Notes: generated from the letters alone by a model not told the origin. Positions 16,559 through 26,081 are shown, counted from the first letter of the stretch. The stretch is DNA of 64,000 nucleotides from Oceanobacillus neutriphilus (GCF_014645515.1 NZ_BMLW01000019.1:1-64000); one strand, 5' to 3'. Numbers and translations: made by a program.

Positions 16559-17120
16559 ATGTTACCGTCAAAGGTTGAGAAACCGCAAATAAGTGTAAGC
16601 GCTGTTAAATCGTTAGTAGATGTTCCCGTGGATATAGCTATATCGGGAGTAAAGCCGGGACAAGAGATTACAATTAGAGCGGAAAGAGTAACAGGAAGTA
16701 AAAATTATCTTTATTTATCTTCATTTGCTACATTTATCGCCGATAGTGATGGTAAGGTGGATTTAAATAATCAAGCACCCATCAATGGCAGTTACTCAGG
16801 GATAGATGGAATGGGGCTGTTTTGGTCATTAGAAATTAATAAAATGGAAGAGTGGAAGAAGAATTCCTCTACTTATTTCAGGAAATGAAGATATGACAGT
16901 TGATTTTTCAAGAAGGGCTATTGAAAGATTGGAAAAACATAACTTTCAAAATGAGTATAAACACCTTATTTATGATGGGGCAGGACATTCATTGGGCATA
17001 CCATACGTGTATTGTAATCAGGGAAAGAAAAAAGAAACAGCTTATGCAAGTCTAGATTCATGGAAGAAAACAATAGATTTTTATTCGAGAAGTGCTAATA
17101 CGACTGATTACTTAAATTGA
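16559..17120 (+). pseudogene. BAAT/acyl-CoA-thioester-type hydrolase with the middle deleted
   Basis: The first ~105 codons from ATG 16559 (GAGGTG upstream) encode the immunoglobulin-like N-terminal domain of bile-acid-CoA:amino-acid N-acyltransferase/thioesterase relatives (VPVDIAISGVKPGQEITIRA). From about 16860 another frame encodes the hydrolase C-terminus: IPLLISGNEDMTVDFSRRAI and HLIYDGAGHSLGIPY with the catalytic Asp and His. The central part with the nucleophile is missing. One out-of-frame internal deletion near 16850-16865 explains the structure. Confidence 0.75.
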
Positions 17121-17496
17121 ATGTAGTGAGAATTATTTACAACTTTTTGAATAATAAATGATTTTATGCGCCTCCATTTAACAGCAATTCCTCCTGAATT
17201 TCTGAACGGGAAATTCTTGGGTTGTTTCATAAGCGAACTATTGAAGGAGGTGAATTACTATTTAATAGTTTTAATAATCAAATCTGAAAAATGAGTTAAC
17301 TTTAAGGATTTCTCATTTGGATAAGGAGCTAAATAAAAATGAATCCAATTTAGAATTCTCTCCGTTCAAAAAAATTAATTCTGAACAGGGAGATAACTAT
17401 AAAATAGAATAAGAATTTTTGCTGGCAGAGAAACAGCTCATTTTTAGACATTTCCTTCAAGTAGTATATCTCCCTTATTTTAAGGAGAGAATCAAA
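17121..17496. other. leader region before the second MFS gene
   Basis: 376 bases. It contains a full anti-SD match AAGGAGGTGA at 17244-17253 that opens only a 17-codon frame from TTG 17241 (MKEVNYYLIVLIIKSEK) and a bulged inverted repeat TCTCCGTTCA / TGAACAGGGAGA at 17359-17393. This could be an attenuator with a leader peptide in front of the efflux gene, but it is unproven. Confidence 0.35.
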
Positions 17497-18750
17497 TTGA
17501 AGACATTATTGATTAATAGAAATTTTAAGTATATGTGGGGGTCTCAGTTTCTGTCTATCTTAAATGGCAGATTTAGAGAGTTAGTGATCCCTTTAGTTGT
17601 ATTAGCCTTAACCAGTTCCCCTTTAGTTACAGCGCTCGTTGCTTTATCTCAACAAGCAGGTACAATTCTTTTTGCTATACCGATTGGAACTTGGATAGAA
17701 AATAAGCATAAAGTCAAGATCGCGGCTTCTTGCCATTTTCTATATGGTATAGGCATTTTTATTCTTGCCTTCCTCTTAGCTACAAATAACGCGAATGCAG
17801 TTATCATTGCTTCTTTGCTGTTTGTCATGGGATTAATTGCCTTAATTAGCCGGACAGCGTTTACTTCAATGATTCCTGGAATTGCCGGCAGGGAGAACCT
17901 GTTAAAAGCACATACCAGTATCGAAGCGGCAGATGCGATTGCTACGGTTATTGGCCCGGCGTTGGGCGGAATAGTACTGGCTGAAACTGGTTCCGTATGG
18001 ACATTGTTTATTTGTGCAGCTTTATCCCTTTTATCCACTCTCTTAATTGTTTTTATTCGCAGGGAAGAGGGAGCTTTAAAAGTTGAGAAGGAAACTTCAG
18101 CAAAGCATAAATGGAAGGCGTTTTTAGGGAAAGCATTAGATGGCATGAAAATTTTATTAGATAACCCGCAGCAGCTAATTAGCACATTAGTAATGTGTAT
18201 GTTGGGTTTTACAACGGTATTTATCACATTGACAATTATATTTTATGCGCAAATAACAATGCAATTATCAGAAGGATTAATCGGTATTTTATTATCAAGC
18301 GCTGGCGTTGGTAATATTGCAGGTATTTTTTTAATTAATAAATTGAAAAATAAAAATTGGATTACTCTGCTTACAGTCTTAATGATTATCTCTGGAATAG
18401 GTATATTAATGATTATAGCTACAAATGCGTTTTTCATTATGTGCTTAGGAATGGCTGTTTTTGACTGTGCTCTTTCGATGGCGTTTATTGTACAAGGAGC
18501 TGTTCATCAAGGGATTACTCCAGATGAATTTTTAACTAGAGTTAGAAGCTCTACCTATGTTATTGGCGGTATCTTCTCGATGCTGGGGACTTTTTTAGCG
18601 GGGGCGCTTCCTGAATTATTTACTGGAAAAACGGCATTGATTATAGGAGCTTTTATCCTATTAATTCCTGCTTTCATCATGCTTCGTTTTGGGAAATTTG
18701 GTGTGGAATTAAGCAAAGTTGTGCCCATTTATAGAAATAAAAAAGTGTAA
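17497..18750 (+). CDS. MFS transporter
   Basis: 417 residues from TTG 17497, which has AAGGAGAG 8 bases upstream; the longer frame upstream lacks membrane character. It begins MKTLLINRNFKYMWGSQFLS, the usual start of the 12-helix macrolide-efflux-like MFS group, with IPIGTWIENKHKVKIAASC as loop 2-3. Twelve hydrophobic helices are visible. It ends at a strong terminator. It may be controlled through the structured leader before it. Substrate unknown. Confidence 0.85.
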   Translation: MKTLLINRNFKYMWGSQFLSILNGRFRELVIPLVVLALTSSPLVTALVALSQQAGTILFAIPIGTWIENKHKVKIAASCHFLYGIGIFILAFLLATNNANAVIIASLLFVMGLIALISRTAFTSMIPGIAGRENLLKAHTSIEAADAIATVIGPALGGIVLAETGSVWTLFICAALSLLSTLLIVFIRREEGALKVEKETSAKHKWKAFLGKALDGMKILLDNPQQLISTLVMCMLGFTTVFITLTIIFYAQITMQLSEGLIGILLSSAGVGNIAGIFLINKLKNKNWITLLTVLMIISGIGILMIIATNAFFIMCLGMAVFDCALSMAFIVQGAVHQGITPDEFLTRVRSSTYVIGGIFSMLGTFLAGALPELFTGKTALIIGAFILLIPAFIMLRFGKFGVELSKVVPIYRNKKV

Positions 18751-18761
18751 GTGAAACATAT

Positions 18762-18803
18762 AAAATTCCCGGTGGTTCTATTGATTATTTCATCGGGAAT
18801 TTT
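18762..18803 (+). terminator. rho-independent terminator
   Basis: Perfect stem AAAATTCCCG/CGGGAATTTT, 11 bases after the MFS stop codon. Confidence 0.85.
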
Positions 18804-18828
18804 AATATAATCATCGGAGGAATATATC

Positions 18829-19728
18829 ATGAAATCCGTAAAAGTATATCATTATGATGCGTTCAGTAAAGAACCTAATAAAGGAAATCCGGCTGGAGTA
18901 ATTCTAGATGGAGATAAATTAACAGAGGGTCAAATGCAGGAAATTGCGTTTAAGGTAGGATTTAATGAAACAGCCTTTCCAGTTAAGTCTGAAGCAGCGG
19001 ACCTTGGCATCCGTTTTTTTACACCAGGACATGAAATGAACTTATGCGGACATGCGACTATGGCAACCGTGTATGCGTTAAAAACAAGAGGATTGTTAGG
19101 AGAAATAACAGAGCTGACGATTGAAACAAGAGCAGGCATTTTACCTGTAAAGCTTCATTCAACTGCTAAAAAAGAAATAATAATAACAATGAACCAGGCA
19201 GTGCCGATATTTGAGGCATTTCATGGTTCAAAAAGGGATTTAGCTCATTCCATAGGGTTGGAAGAAGACGATATCCATGATACCTTACCAATTTTATACG
19301 GAAATACAGGGACTTGGACACTGTTAATCCCAATAAAACACCTGGAGGCTTTTCATAGAATGAAACCCAAGAACGAAGATTTTCCTGCTATATTAAAAGA
19401 AATGCCTAAGTCATCTGTTCATCCATTTTGCTTAGAAACGTATGATGAGGAGACTGATATGCATGCCCGGCACTTTTCTTCTCCGTATTCAGGAACTGTT
19501 GAGGATGCAGTAACTGGCACTGCGTCAGGGGTTATGGGTGCTTATTATGCTCAATATATAAGAAAAGATAGCAAAGAAGCTTTGAAGCTTGTGGTTGAAC
19601 AGGGTAACGAAATTGGTAAGGATGGCAGGGTAGGAGTTCAGGTTTCTGAGAATGGTGAGTCATATGATGTTCAAATTACAGGAAGTGCTGTTTTTGTTAA
19701 TGAGTTAAATATTATGATAGAAGATTAA
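18829..19728 (+). CDS. PhzF-family isomerase
   Basis: 299 residues, normal length for PhzF-like proteins. Near the N-terminus are [10 protein letters not shown] and FNETAFPV, where the Glu is the expected catalytic acid of Phz[15 protein letters not shown] and [17 protein letters not shown] are the conserved glycine-rich segments of the two diaminopimelate-epimerase-like halves. In phenazine producers PhzF isomerises a dihydrohydroxyanthranilate, but no other phenazine genes are here, so the substrate is unknown. ATG with ATCGGAGG upstream. Confidence 0.9.
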   Translation: MKSVKVYHYDAFSKEPNKGNPAGVILDGDKLTEGQMQEIAFKVGFNETAFPVKSEAADLGIRFFTPGHEMNLCGHATMATVYALKTRGLLGEITELTIETRAGILPVKLHSTAKKEIIITMNQAVPIFEAFHGSKRDLAHSIGLEEDDIHDTLPILYGNTGTWTLLIPIKHLEAFHRMKPKNEDFPAILKEMPKSSVHPFCLETYDEETDMHARHFSSPYSGTVEDAVTGTASGVMGAYYAQYIRKDSKEALKLVVEQGNEIGKDGRVGVQVSENGESYDVQITGSAVFVNELNIMIED

Positions 19729-19793
19729 GGAATCTCAGTGAATAACGGCTCAATAAATGATTCAGAAATGATTGCAACCAAAGGAGAAATATC

Positions 19794-20266
19794 GTGCAAA
19801 TTAAAGTAGCTCAACAATTAACAAAATTAATGATTTTTTTATAAAACAATGGGGAAGCCCGGAAATGGTTATTTCCAGCGGTATTTTTGATTGTACAGCC
19901 CTGGAAGGATATGCAGTGTTAAATAAAAACAGGGAGATCATCGGTTATATCTCCTATGTTATAAAGGATAGTGAGTGTGAAATAATCTCTTTAGACAGCA
20001 TAGAAGAGAGCAAAGGAATTGGAACTGCTCTAATTCAGGAAGTAGAGCATGTGGCGAAGGAAAGAAGCTGTCAGAAAATCAAACTTATTACTACAAATGA
20101 TAATTTACATGCCTTTAAATTTTATCAGAAGCGTGGATATCGTTTAAGCGCTCTATTCAAAGGAGCAGTGGACAGAGCAAGAGAACAAAAGCCGGAAATA
20201 CCACAATTGGGGAGCGACGGAATTCCGATTCGTGATGAAATTCTTTTGTCTAAATGGTTGATTTAA
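19794..20266 (+). pseudogene. GNAT acetyltransferase with N-terminal frameshift
   Basis: AAAGGAG and GTG at 19794 start MQIKVAQQLTKL in one frame. After a one-base loss near 19829-19843 (AATTAATG or the T7 run) the protein continues in another as NDFFIKQWGSPEMVISSGIF, then YISYVIKDSECEIISLDSIE and GIGTALIQEVEHVAKE, the acetyl-CoA site. The long open part (19865-20266) still has the full acetyl-CoA core and could be translated from its own ATG, but has no ribosome site. The frameshift is at a homopolymer, so a sequencing error or slippage is possible. Confidence 0.7.
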
Positions 20267-20298
20267 AAAGCTGTCATTATAGGATAGGGAGTGAAAAG

Positions 20299-20742
20299 GT
20301 GGAACACAAAATTGATATTTATTTAGAAAAAGACAACAAATTCACCGATTTTTTACATGGGAAGATTAGAGATTATAATAATAAGCACTCCCCTCACCAT
20401 AGGAGGATAAGAGAAAAAGAAGCAATACGTCCAATAAATATTATTGTTTCTGATAACGATAATAATTGGATTGGTGGTTTAAGTGCAGAGGTTTACTGGG
20501 GTTGGCTGGAGATTGATTATTTTTGGATTTGTGAACAGAAGAGAGGTAAAGGATTAGGAAGAAGAATTCTTGCTGAGGCAGAAATGGTTGGTACAGAAAA
20601 AGGGGCAACGAAGGCTTTGTTAACAACTTTTGAATTTCAGGCCCGTTCCTTTTATGAGAGGAATGGATATCAGGTTGTCGGTGAAGTAGAAGGATACCCG
20701 CCTGGGAGCAGTTACTGCATGATGGTGAAATCATTACTTTAA
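20299..20742 (+). CDS. GNAT acetyltransferase
   Basis: 147 residues from GTG 20299, with GGGAGTG upstream; the longer frame from 20254 overlaps the previous gene and is less likely. LEIDYFWICEQKRGKGLGRR holds the Q/R-x-x-G-x-G acetyl-CoA pyrophosphate loop, and ARSFYERNGYQVVGEVEGYP is the C-terminal strand-helix. The pattern resembles small YjdJ-like acetyltransferases. Substrate unknown. Confidence 0.85.
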   Translation: MEHKIDIYLEKDNKFTDFLHGKIRDYNNKHSPHHRRIREKEAIRPINIIVSDNDNNWIGGLSAEVYWGWLEIDYFWICEQKRGKGLGRRILAEAEMVGTEKGATKALLTTFEFQARSFYERNGYQVVGEVEGYPPGSSYCMMVKSLL

Positions 20743-20771
20743 AGCCACCCTTTGATCAGGAGGAGATTATC

Positions 20772-21644
20772 TTGAAAAAGGTCATTGAACTGCCAGAAAA
20801 ATTTAATTTCAAAGCAGCAGCTACAGATCATGGCTGGTATATGCTGCATCCCTTTCACACTAATGATGATATGAATACGCTGAGCAGGCTGGAGGAATTA
20901 TCAACTGGTAAAATTGTTATGCTTCACATAAAGCAGGAAAATGATAATCTGATTATTGAAATAGGCGATAAGAAAACATTAACAGATAAAGAAAGTGATG
21001 AGGTAATTCGTAAAATCAACTGGATGCTCCGGCTGGATGAAGATTATAGTGCTTTTTATAAAATGTGCAGTGATAATCAGGACATGCAGAAAATCGTAAC
21101 AGAGAACAGGGGAAGATTGCTGCGATCACCAAGTATATTTGAAGATATTGTAAAGACAATTCTTACAACCAATACTACCTGGAGTCGGACTATTTCTATG
21201 ACAACAAATTTTGTAACACTTTTGGGAGAAAGATATTCAGACGATTCAGGATTATTTACTTTTCCTGCACCTGAAGCAGTTTTAAAAAAAGATAGGGAAT
21301 TTCTAAACCAAACTATCAAATTAGGATACAGAAGCGATTATATTTATGAGCTTGCATTAAATATAGTAAATGGCGTATATGATTTAGACGTACTCAAAAA
21401 TCCGGAAATTTCAACAGAAGAAGTTGTTCATAAAATGAAAGAAATTAAAGGTGTAGGACCATATGCACTCAGCAACATTCTAATGCTGTTAGGAAGGTAT
21501 GACTATCTGCCTGTAGACAGTGAATTTAAGAAGCATGTAAAAAATAAATATTTCGCAGGTGAACTTCCTCCTAAATCACAGCTGCATCAGTTATATAAAG
21601 AATGGGGAGAGTATAAATTTTTAGCTTATTGGTTTGACAGGTAA
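20772..21644 (+). CDS. HhH-GPD DNA glycosylase (AlkA/OGG-like)
   Basis: 290 residues, TTG start after TCAGGAGGAG. The helix-hairpin-helix is MKEIKGVGPYALSNILMLLG and the catalytic Asp follows in YDYLPVDSEFKKHV, the standard HhH-GPD arrangement. The N-terminal ~90 residues form a separate alpha/beta domain as in AlkA or OGG1-like enzymes, with a FEDIVKTILTTNTTW helix leading into the glycosylase fold. No iron-sulfur Cys cluster is present at the C-terminus. Likely removes alkylated or oxidised bases in the nucleoid. Confidence 0.85.
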   Translation: MKKVIELPEKFNFKAAATDHGWYMLHPFHTNDDMNTLSRLEELSTGKIVMLHIKQENDNLIIEIGDKKTLTDKESDEVIRKINWMLRLDEDYSAFYKMCSDNQDMQKIVTENRGRLLRSPSIFEDIVKTILTTNTTWSRTISMTTNFVTLLGERYSDDSGLFTFPAPEAVLKKDREFLNQTIKLGYRSDYIYELALNIVNGVYDLDVLKNPEISTEEVVHKMKEIKGVGPYALSNILMLLGRYDYLPVDSEFKKHVKNKYFAGELPPKSQLHQLYKEWGEYKFLAYWFDR

Positions 21645-21698
21645 TCTTCATATTCAGGGAACGATGGAGCAAAAATGGAGCAAGGAGTTTAATCTATT

Positions 21699-21866
21699 AT
21701 GTTTTTTTCGCGCTGGACTTTATTTCAAGGAATTATAATTATTTCTTTGGCAGTGCTTGCCTTTATGGCAGATTTGTTTAAAACAGAAATTGCTATACCT
21801 GCTTCTTCAAGTATGGAAGCAAGTGGATCTATGTTAATGACATTTTTGTTTATAAATGGACGCTAA
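21699..21866 (+). CDS. small membrane protein, unknown function
   Basis: 55 residues; ATG with CAAGGAG 11 bases upstream. It begins MFFSRWTLFQGIIIISLAVL, one membrane helix, then a polar Ser-rich stretch and a second short hydrophobic segment. A strong terminator follows. It may be the third gene of an operon with the GNAT and glycosylase genes, or a truncated gene. Confidence 0.45.
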   Translation: MFFSRWTLFQGIIIISLAVLAFMADLFKTEIAIPASSSMEASGSMLMTFLFINGR

Positions 21867-21884
21867 TTCTCTAAATCATTTAGG

Positions 21885-21925
21885 CTCATTCAATGGGAGA
21901 AGAACAATAACTCCCACTGAATGAG
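21885..21925 (+). terminator. rho-independent terminator
   Basis: CTCATTCAATGGGAG pairs with CTCCCACTGAATGAG (one mismatch), followed by GTTTCATTTTATT. Confidence 0.85.
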
Positions 21926-22069
21926 GTTTCATTTTATTGAACATAACTTTTCCAACTGTTAATGCAATTGCGATAAGATCTTACAGTGCTTCAAGATACT
22001 TCTTTAGCTCAAAGGTATCTCTATATATCCATTCCAGTAAATGTCAACATGCTCTTTGCTTATCTTTCT

Positions 22070-23242
22070 TTATTCTTTTACTTCAATGTTTTTTTCTGAA
22101 TTACGTTTGAAAGATATACCTAGTAGAATCGCCACACTTACTAAACCAATCCAAAAAAGAACCGAAACTTCAAAATTCCAAGTAAAACTCTCGCCAAAAT
22201 ACAATAGCTTTCTAACGCCTTCAACCATAAATCTCATCGGTAACCATGAATAAACCCAATCGTGATAGAAAGAAGACATCATCTCAGGTACTAAATTCAA
22301 CAATGGGATGGCGAAGAAAAGCAGTAAAATAAAAATTGGAATACCTGCTACGCCAATCAAAGTTAGCACGACTAGTATCATTGAAATATAACTAAAAGAA
22401 GTTAATGAGAGGAAAAGTGCTGTATCCATAAAATTAGGAATATTTAATCCTACCATTCCACTAGCTAACCAAGTAAGACCAAACCCAATAAAAATGGAGG
22501 CAACGACTACCGAAGTAATTTGCCAAACACGTGCTATAAGATGTTCCTTGGTACTACTGAATGATTTTCCTCTCAAAGCAAAGAAACTTAAGATTGCTGT
22601 TAATAAACTTGCAATCCACAGAGGTTGGAATAAGGACATTGGAGCATTACCATTCATACTATTCTCACCAATCTCATTAACAATAATTTCTGTTTTCGTA
22701 ACAGGTTCTGCAAGATTAGATATCTGTTCTGCTGATAGAGGAATTCCCATTTCTTCGCTTAGTTCTAATAGTTCATTTCTAGAATTATCGTTTACATTTT
22801 CAGCGATACCATCTAATAAATTACTGGTCATGGCAGAAGCAGTCATATTCATTCCTTCATTAATATAAACTTTTAACTCTAAAGGATCATATTCATCTGA
22901 CTGTAAGAATGATATTTGTTTTGAACTAAAGTCTTCAGGAATTACTAATGCTGCATAATACTCTTGATCATCCATCCCTTTCAGAACTTCATTTTCGCTA
23001 TTTACAGCTATCCATTCAATCGGTGAATCCCCATCATCTTCCGTAAAACTTTGAATCATATCAACAATTACATCTCCTAAATCCAATTGGGATTCATCAG
23101 GTAATTCAGCACCTTGATCATCATTTACGATTGCAATTGGTAAATCTTTGGGCTCAGGCTGAACTGTTGGAAATAGCGTTAATGAAAAAATAAAAACAAT
23201 AATAAATGACAAAACAGGCAAAATTATTAGCTTTTTATTCAT
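22070..23242 (-). CDS. ABC-2 / YhgE-Pip-like membrane exporter subunit
   Basis: 390 residues. An N-terminal membrane helix (LPVLSFIIVFIFSLTLFPTV) is followed by a large extracytoplasmic domain with the YhgE/Pip mark LPIAIVNDDQGAELPDESQL, then five or six C-terminal membrane helices of the ABC2_membrane type and a basic tail. Such proteins take part in export of drugs, lipids or secreted peptides, often without a dedicated ATPase next to them. ATG after AAGGAGGAAAG. Divergent from a TetR gene across a region with a dyad, so likely repressed by it. Confidence 0.82.
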   Translation of the reverse strand: MNKKLIILPVLSFIIVFIFSLTLFPTVQPEPKDLPIAIVNDDQGAELPDESQLDLGDVIVDMIQSFTEDDGDSPIEWIAVNSENEVLKGMDDQEYYAALVIPEDFSSKQISFLQSDEYDPLELKVYINEGMNMTASAMTSNLLDGIAENVNDNSRNELLELSEEMGIPLSAEQISNLAEPVTKTEIIVNEIGENSMNGNAPMSLFQPLWIASLLTAILSFFALRGKSFSSTKEHLIARVWQITSVVVASIFIGFGLTWLASGMVGLNIPNFMDTALFLSLTSFSYISMILVVLTLIGVAGIPIFILLLFFAIPLLNLVPEMMSSFYHDWVYSWLPMRFMVEGVRKLLYFGESFTWNFEVSVLFWIGLVSVAILLGISFKRNSEKNIEVKE

Positions 23243-23276
23243 TGTATTGCTTTCCTCCTTTAATTAATTTAGAATA

Positions 23277-23298
23277 AAAGAACAACATAGTGTTCTTT
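23277..23298. promoter_or_regulatory. candidate TetR operator
   Basis: Perfect inverted repeat AAAGAACA-6-TGTTCTTT in the divergent promoter region between the YhgE-like and TetR genes; size and symmetry fit a TetR dimer site that would control both directions. Confidence 0.6.
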
Positions 23299-23416
23299 AT
23301 CTCAAGTATAAAGTTTCCATTATTCTTTACAATAAATAAAAGTAGTGAATGTGTTGGTTACACGACGCATTTTATAAATGTGTTCAGAATATTTTTGAAA
23401 AATGGAGGAGGAAAAC

Positions 23417-24052
23417 ATGAAGAATAAATACATTGATCCTAGAGTTGCCCGTACAAGAGAGCTTATACAAGAGGCATTAATTGAACTTATTGAAGAAAAA
23501 GGTTTTGAAGCAATCACAGTGAAAGATTTAACGACAAAAGCTAATATTAATAGAGGCACTTTTTATGCACATTATAAGGACAAATATGATTTAATGGAAA
23601 AATGTCAACAGGAATTCATGCAGGAAATATCGGAATTTGTTAAACGGAGCTTCCCGTATGTGGAAGATGAACTAAATACCCAATCTAAAGTTACGGCACC
23701 GTTAACGCTCTTTACAGCCATCTTTGAAAATATAAATGAGCATAATGCGTTTTTAACCGCAGTTTTAAGTCCCAAAGGAGATATCACTTTCCAAATAAAG
23801 CTAAAAGATTTTATATGGAAAACACTATTTAATCATTCTCATGGACTTATTAAAGAAGAAAATATACTTGTTCCAGAGCAATACCTCGTTTCTTATATTG
23901 TATCGGCTCACTTAGGAGTGCTTCAACAATGGTTAAGCGGAGGAAGGAAAGAATCGCCTCAAGAAATGGCTCAAATCTTATCTACAATGACAACAAATGG
24001 TCCTTTTTTTGCCGCAGGATTAAAAGATACGTATCACTTAGGTAATGATTAA
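23417..24052 (+). CDS. TetR/AcrR-family regulator
   Basis: 211 residues from ATG 23417, where GGAGGAGGAAAAC gives ideal spacing; the ATG at 23402 lies within the Shine-Dalgarno. The N-terminal HTH (ALIELIEEKGFEAITVKDLT, then NRGTFYAHYKDKYDLMEKC) is the canonical TetR signature. The ligand domain resembles the TetR_C_33-type regulators that pair with YhgE/Pip exporters. Expected to repress the divergent gene and itself. Confidence 0.88.
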   Translation: MKNKYIDPRVARTRELIQEALIELIEEKGFEAITVKDLTTKANINRGTFYAHYKDKYDLMEKCQQEFMQEISEFVKRSFPYVEDELNTQSKVTAPLTLFTAIFENINEHNAFLTAVLSPKGDITFQIKLKDFIWKTLFNHSHGLIKEENILVPEQYLVSYIVSAHLGVLQQWLSGGRKESPQEMAQILSTMTTNGPFFAAGLKDTYHLGND

Positions 24053-24078
24053 TAATTCAATTTTTGAGGGGAATGGAT

Positions 24079-24117
24079 AATCATCACTTACTTTAATTAA
24101 AATGGCAAGTGATGATT
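24079..24117 (+). terminator. terminator of the TetR gene
   Basis: Perfect stem AATCATCACTT/AAGTGATGATT, then TATTTTAATT. Confidence 0.8.
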
Positions 24118-24184
24118 TATTTTAATTGGAACAGGATAGAAAGTTTCATCCGAAGTGAAGCAGGACATTTAAATCTCGTAAGTA

Positions 24185-24220
24185 AAAAACCATTTAACGA
24201 TTTAACGTCAAATGGTTTTT
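24185..24220 (-). terminator. terminator of the aminotransferase gene
   Basis: Perfect stem AAAAACCATTT/AAATGGTTTTT, placed 10 bases beyond the stop of the minus-strand aminotransferase; the T-run lies on its strand. Confidence 0.8.
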
Positions 24221-24229
24221 AACCTATTT

Positions 24230-25498
24230 TTATAAAAGCTTATTCGTGCTCACAAGGATAATACAAATACATAAAACTTCGATTGCCTGCTCTACTTCAT
24301 CTAAAGTAGGGAAGGATGGTGCAATGCGAATATTTCTATCCCGCGGATCTTTTCCATATGGAAAGGCTGCCCCGGCTCCTGTTAATGTTACTCCGGCTTC
24401 TTTCGCAAGCTTAATCACTTCAGAAGCACAGTCATCCATCGTGTTCAGACTGATAAAATAACCGCCCGCAGGCTCTGTCCATGAAGCAATGCCATAGGAA
24501 TCTAATTTGGAATGAAGTATATTTAACACCGCATCGAATTTAGGCTTCATAATAGCTGCATGCTTCTTCATATGCTCCAGCAAATTTTCATAGTTTTTAA
24601 AGAAGCGGACATGGCGCAGCTGATTCACTTTATCAGGACCGATTGTCTGCACGCTTAGCTGCTCCTTAATATAATTAATATTTTCCTTGCTTGCAGCTAC
24701 TACTGCGACACCAGCACCAGGAAAAGTAATTTTTGAAGTGGACGCAAACATAAACACTCTGTTTGGGTTTCCATGCTTCTTACATGCTTCCAAAATATTT
24801 TTTAATGCTGGAGAATGATCGGTTAAGTCATGTACAACATAAGCATTATCCCAGAAAATTTTAAAATCCTTTGCTTTGGTTTCCATTTTAGCTAAACGTT
24901 CCACAACATCATCACTGTATGTAACGCCATCAGGGTTACTGTATTTTGGAACACTCCACATACCTTTGATAGATGCATCGTTTCGAACGAGTTCCTCCAC
25001 TTTATCCATATCCGGACCATTGTCCAGCATATCAACGGAAATCATTTCGATATCGTATTGCTCACAAATTGTAAAATGTCTGTCATAACCGGGAACCGGA
25101 CAGATAAATTTAATTTTATCCTCTTTGCCCCAAGGAATTTCACTATCGATAACGCCTTTAATCAATGCCTTTGATATAAGGTCATGCATGATATTCAGAC
25201 TGGCATTGCCTCCGATTAATATCTCTTCTGTATCTACTCCAAGCATATCCTTAAATAACGCTTTTGCTTCCGGTATCCCATCAACCAGCCCATAATTTAG
25301 TATAGAAAGATCATCACCGATATTTTCAGAATTCACACTGTCTAATAGTTTTAATGATAATTTCAGCTGTTCGGCACTGGGTTTTCCTCTGGCCATATTT
25401 AATGCCAGGTTTTGTTTTTTTATAGATTCAAATTCTTCCTTTGCTTTATCATAAAGATGTTGCAGACTGGAATGATCCATCTGTTTTAACTCGTTCAT
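24230..25498 (-). CDS. PLP-dependent aminotransferase (aspartate-type, subgroup 1c-like)
   Basis: 422 residues. The PLP lysine lies in FMFASTSKITFPGAGVAVVA (~250) and the N-terminal ALNMARGKPSAEQLKLSL segment is typical of the distinct aspartate aminotransferase group found in Actinobacteria and Firmicutes, which has its own Asn/Asp/Tyr PLP contacts (WDNAYVVHDL). The C-terminal Arg for the substrate carboxylate is in DRNIRIAPSFP. It likely transfers an amino group between aspartate and 2-oxoglutarate in the cytosol. Start ATG with a GGAGGGATAAA site. Monocistronic. Confidence 0.88.
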   Translation of the reverse strand: MNELKQMDHSSLQHLYDKAKEEFESIKKQNLALNMARGKPSAEQLKLSLKLLDSVNSENIGDDLSILNYGLVDGIPEAKALFKDMLGVDTEEILIGGNASLNIMHDLISKALIKGVIDSEIPWGKEDKIKFICPVPGYDRHFTICEQYDIEMISVDMLDNGPDMDKVEELVRNDASIKGMWSVPKYSNPDGVTYSDDVVERLAKMETKAKDFKIFWDNAYVVHDLTDHSPALKNILEACKKHGNPNRVFMFASTSKITFPGAGVAVVAASKENINYIKEQLSVQTIGPDKVNQLRHVRFFKNYENLLEHMKKHAAIMKPKFDAVLNILHSKLDSYGIASWTEPAGGYFISLNTMDDCASEVIKLAKEAGVTLTGAGAAFPYGKDPRDRNIRIAPSFPTLDEVEQAIEVLCICIILVSTNKLL

Positions 25499-25700
25499 TT
25501 TATCCCTCCGCAGTACGTAACTTGATTTTGTCTCTTGTTATTATTCTATTGCATTCAATGGGAATTGCAAAGAGGAAATGCGGGAAGTCACAAATTTGTC
25601 TGATAAGATATTTTTTCTTTCAAATAATTGGATAATTGAAACGTTTACAGGTGCTATTTCGTAAGCTAATATAACAATACAAAAAGGAGAACTGAAATAT

Positions 25701-25886
25701 ATGAACGAATGGTGGAAAAAGAAAAAGTCAAAAACAAGAAGAAGCAGAAAAAATAAGGGAAATTATACAATAAAAGATTTCCTGTTCGATATTTTCTTAT
25801 GGATTCCAGAAATTATCATATTTCCGATTCGTCTTCTTTTTTGGTCTTTCCGAGGTTTATTTAGATGGATAACGGAAGTGTTCTAA
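25701..25886 (+). CDS. small cationic membrane-associated protein
   Basis: 61 residues. The first 20 are very basic (WWKKKKSKTRRSRKNKG), followed by one or two short hydrophobic helices (DIFLWIPEIIIFPIRLLFWS). ATG after AAAAAGGAGAAC. The family was not recognised; the charge pattern suggests a peripheral membrane protein with a cytosolic basic tail. Confidence 0.6.
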   Translation: MNEWWKKKKSKTRRSRKNKGNYTIKDFLFDIFLWIPEIIIFPIRLLFWSFRGLFRWITEVF

Positions 25887-26081
25887 CGTGCAGAGGGAAT
25901 TCTTTACTTTTCTAAAAAATAAAAGCTTGTTTGGTAAATATATTGAAAATACAGTTATAAAAGCAGGATAAACATTAAATATGGAGAATTATGTATATAG
26001 GAAGGTATTCAGATTTACACGAGTAACAATATGATTTTTGAAGCACTATTAATATTAGAAAATAAAAACAGGAGCCGTCTT

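Noticed and set aside
18829-19728. Phenazine biosynthesis locus
   Set aside because: Only PhzF is present; PhzF-like proteins are common in organisms without phenazines.
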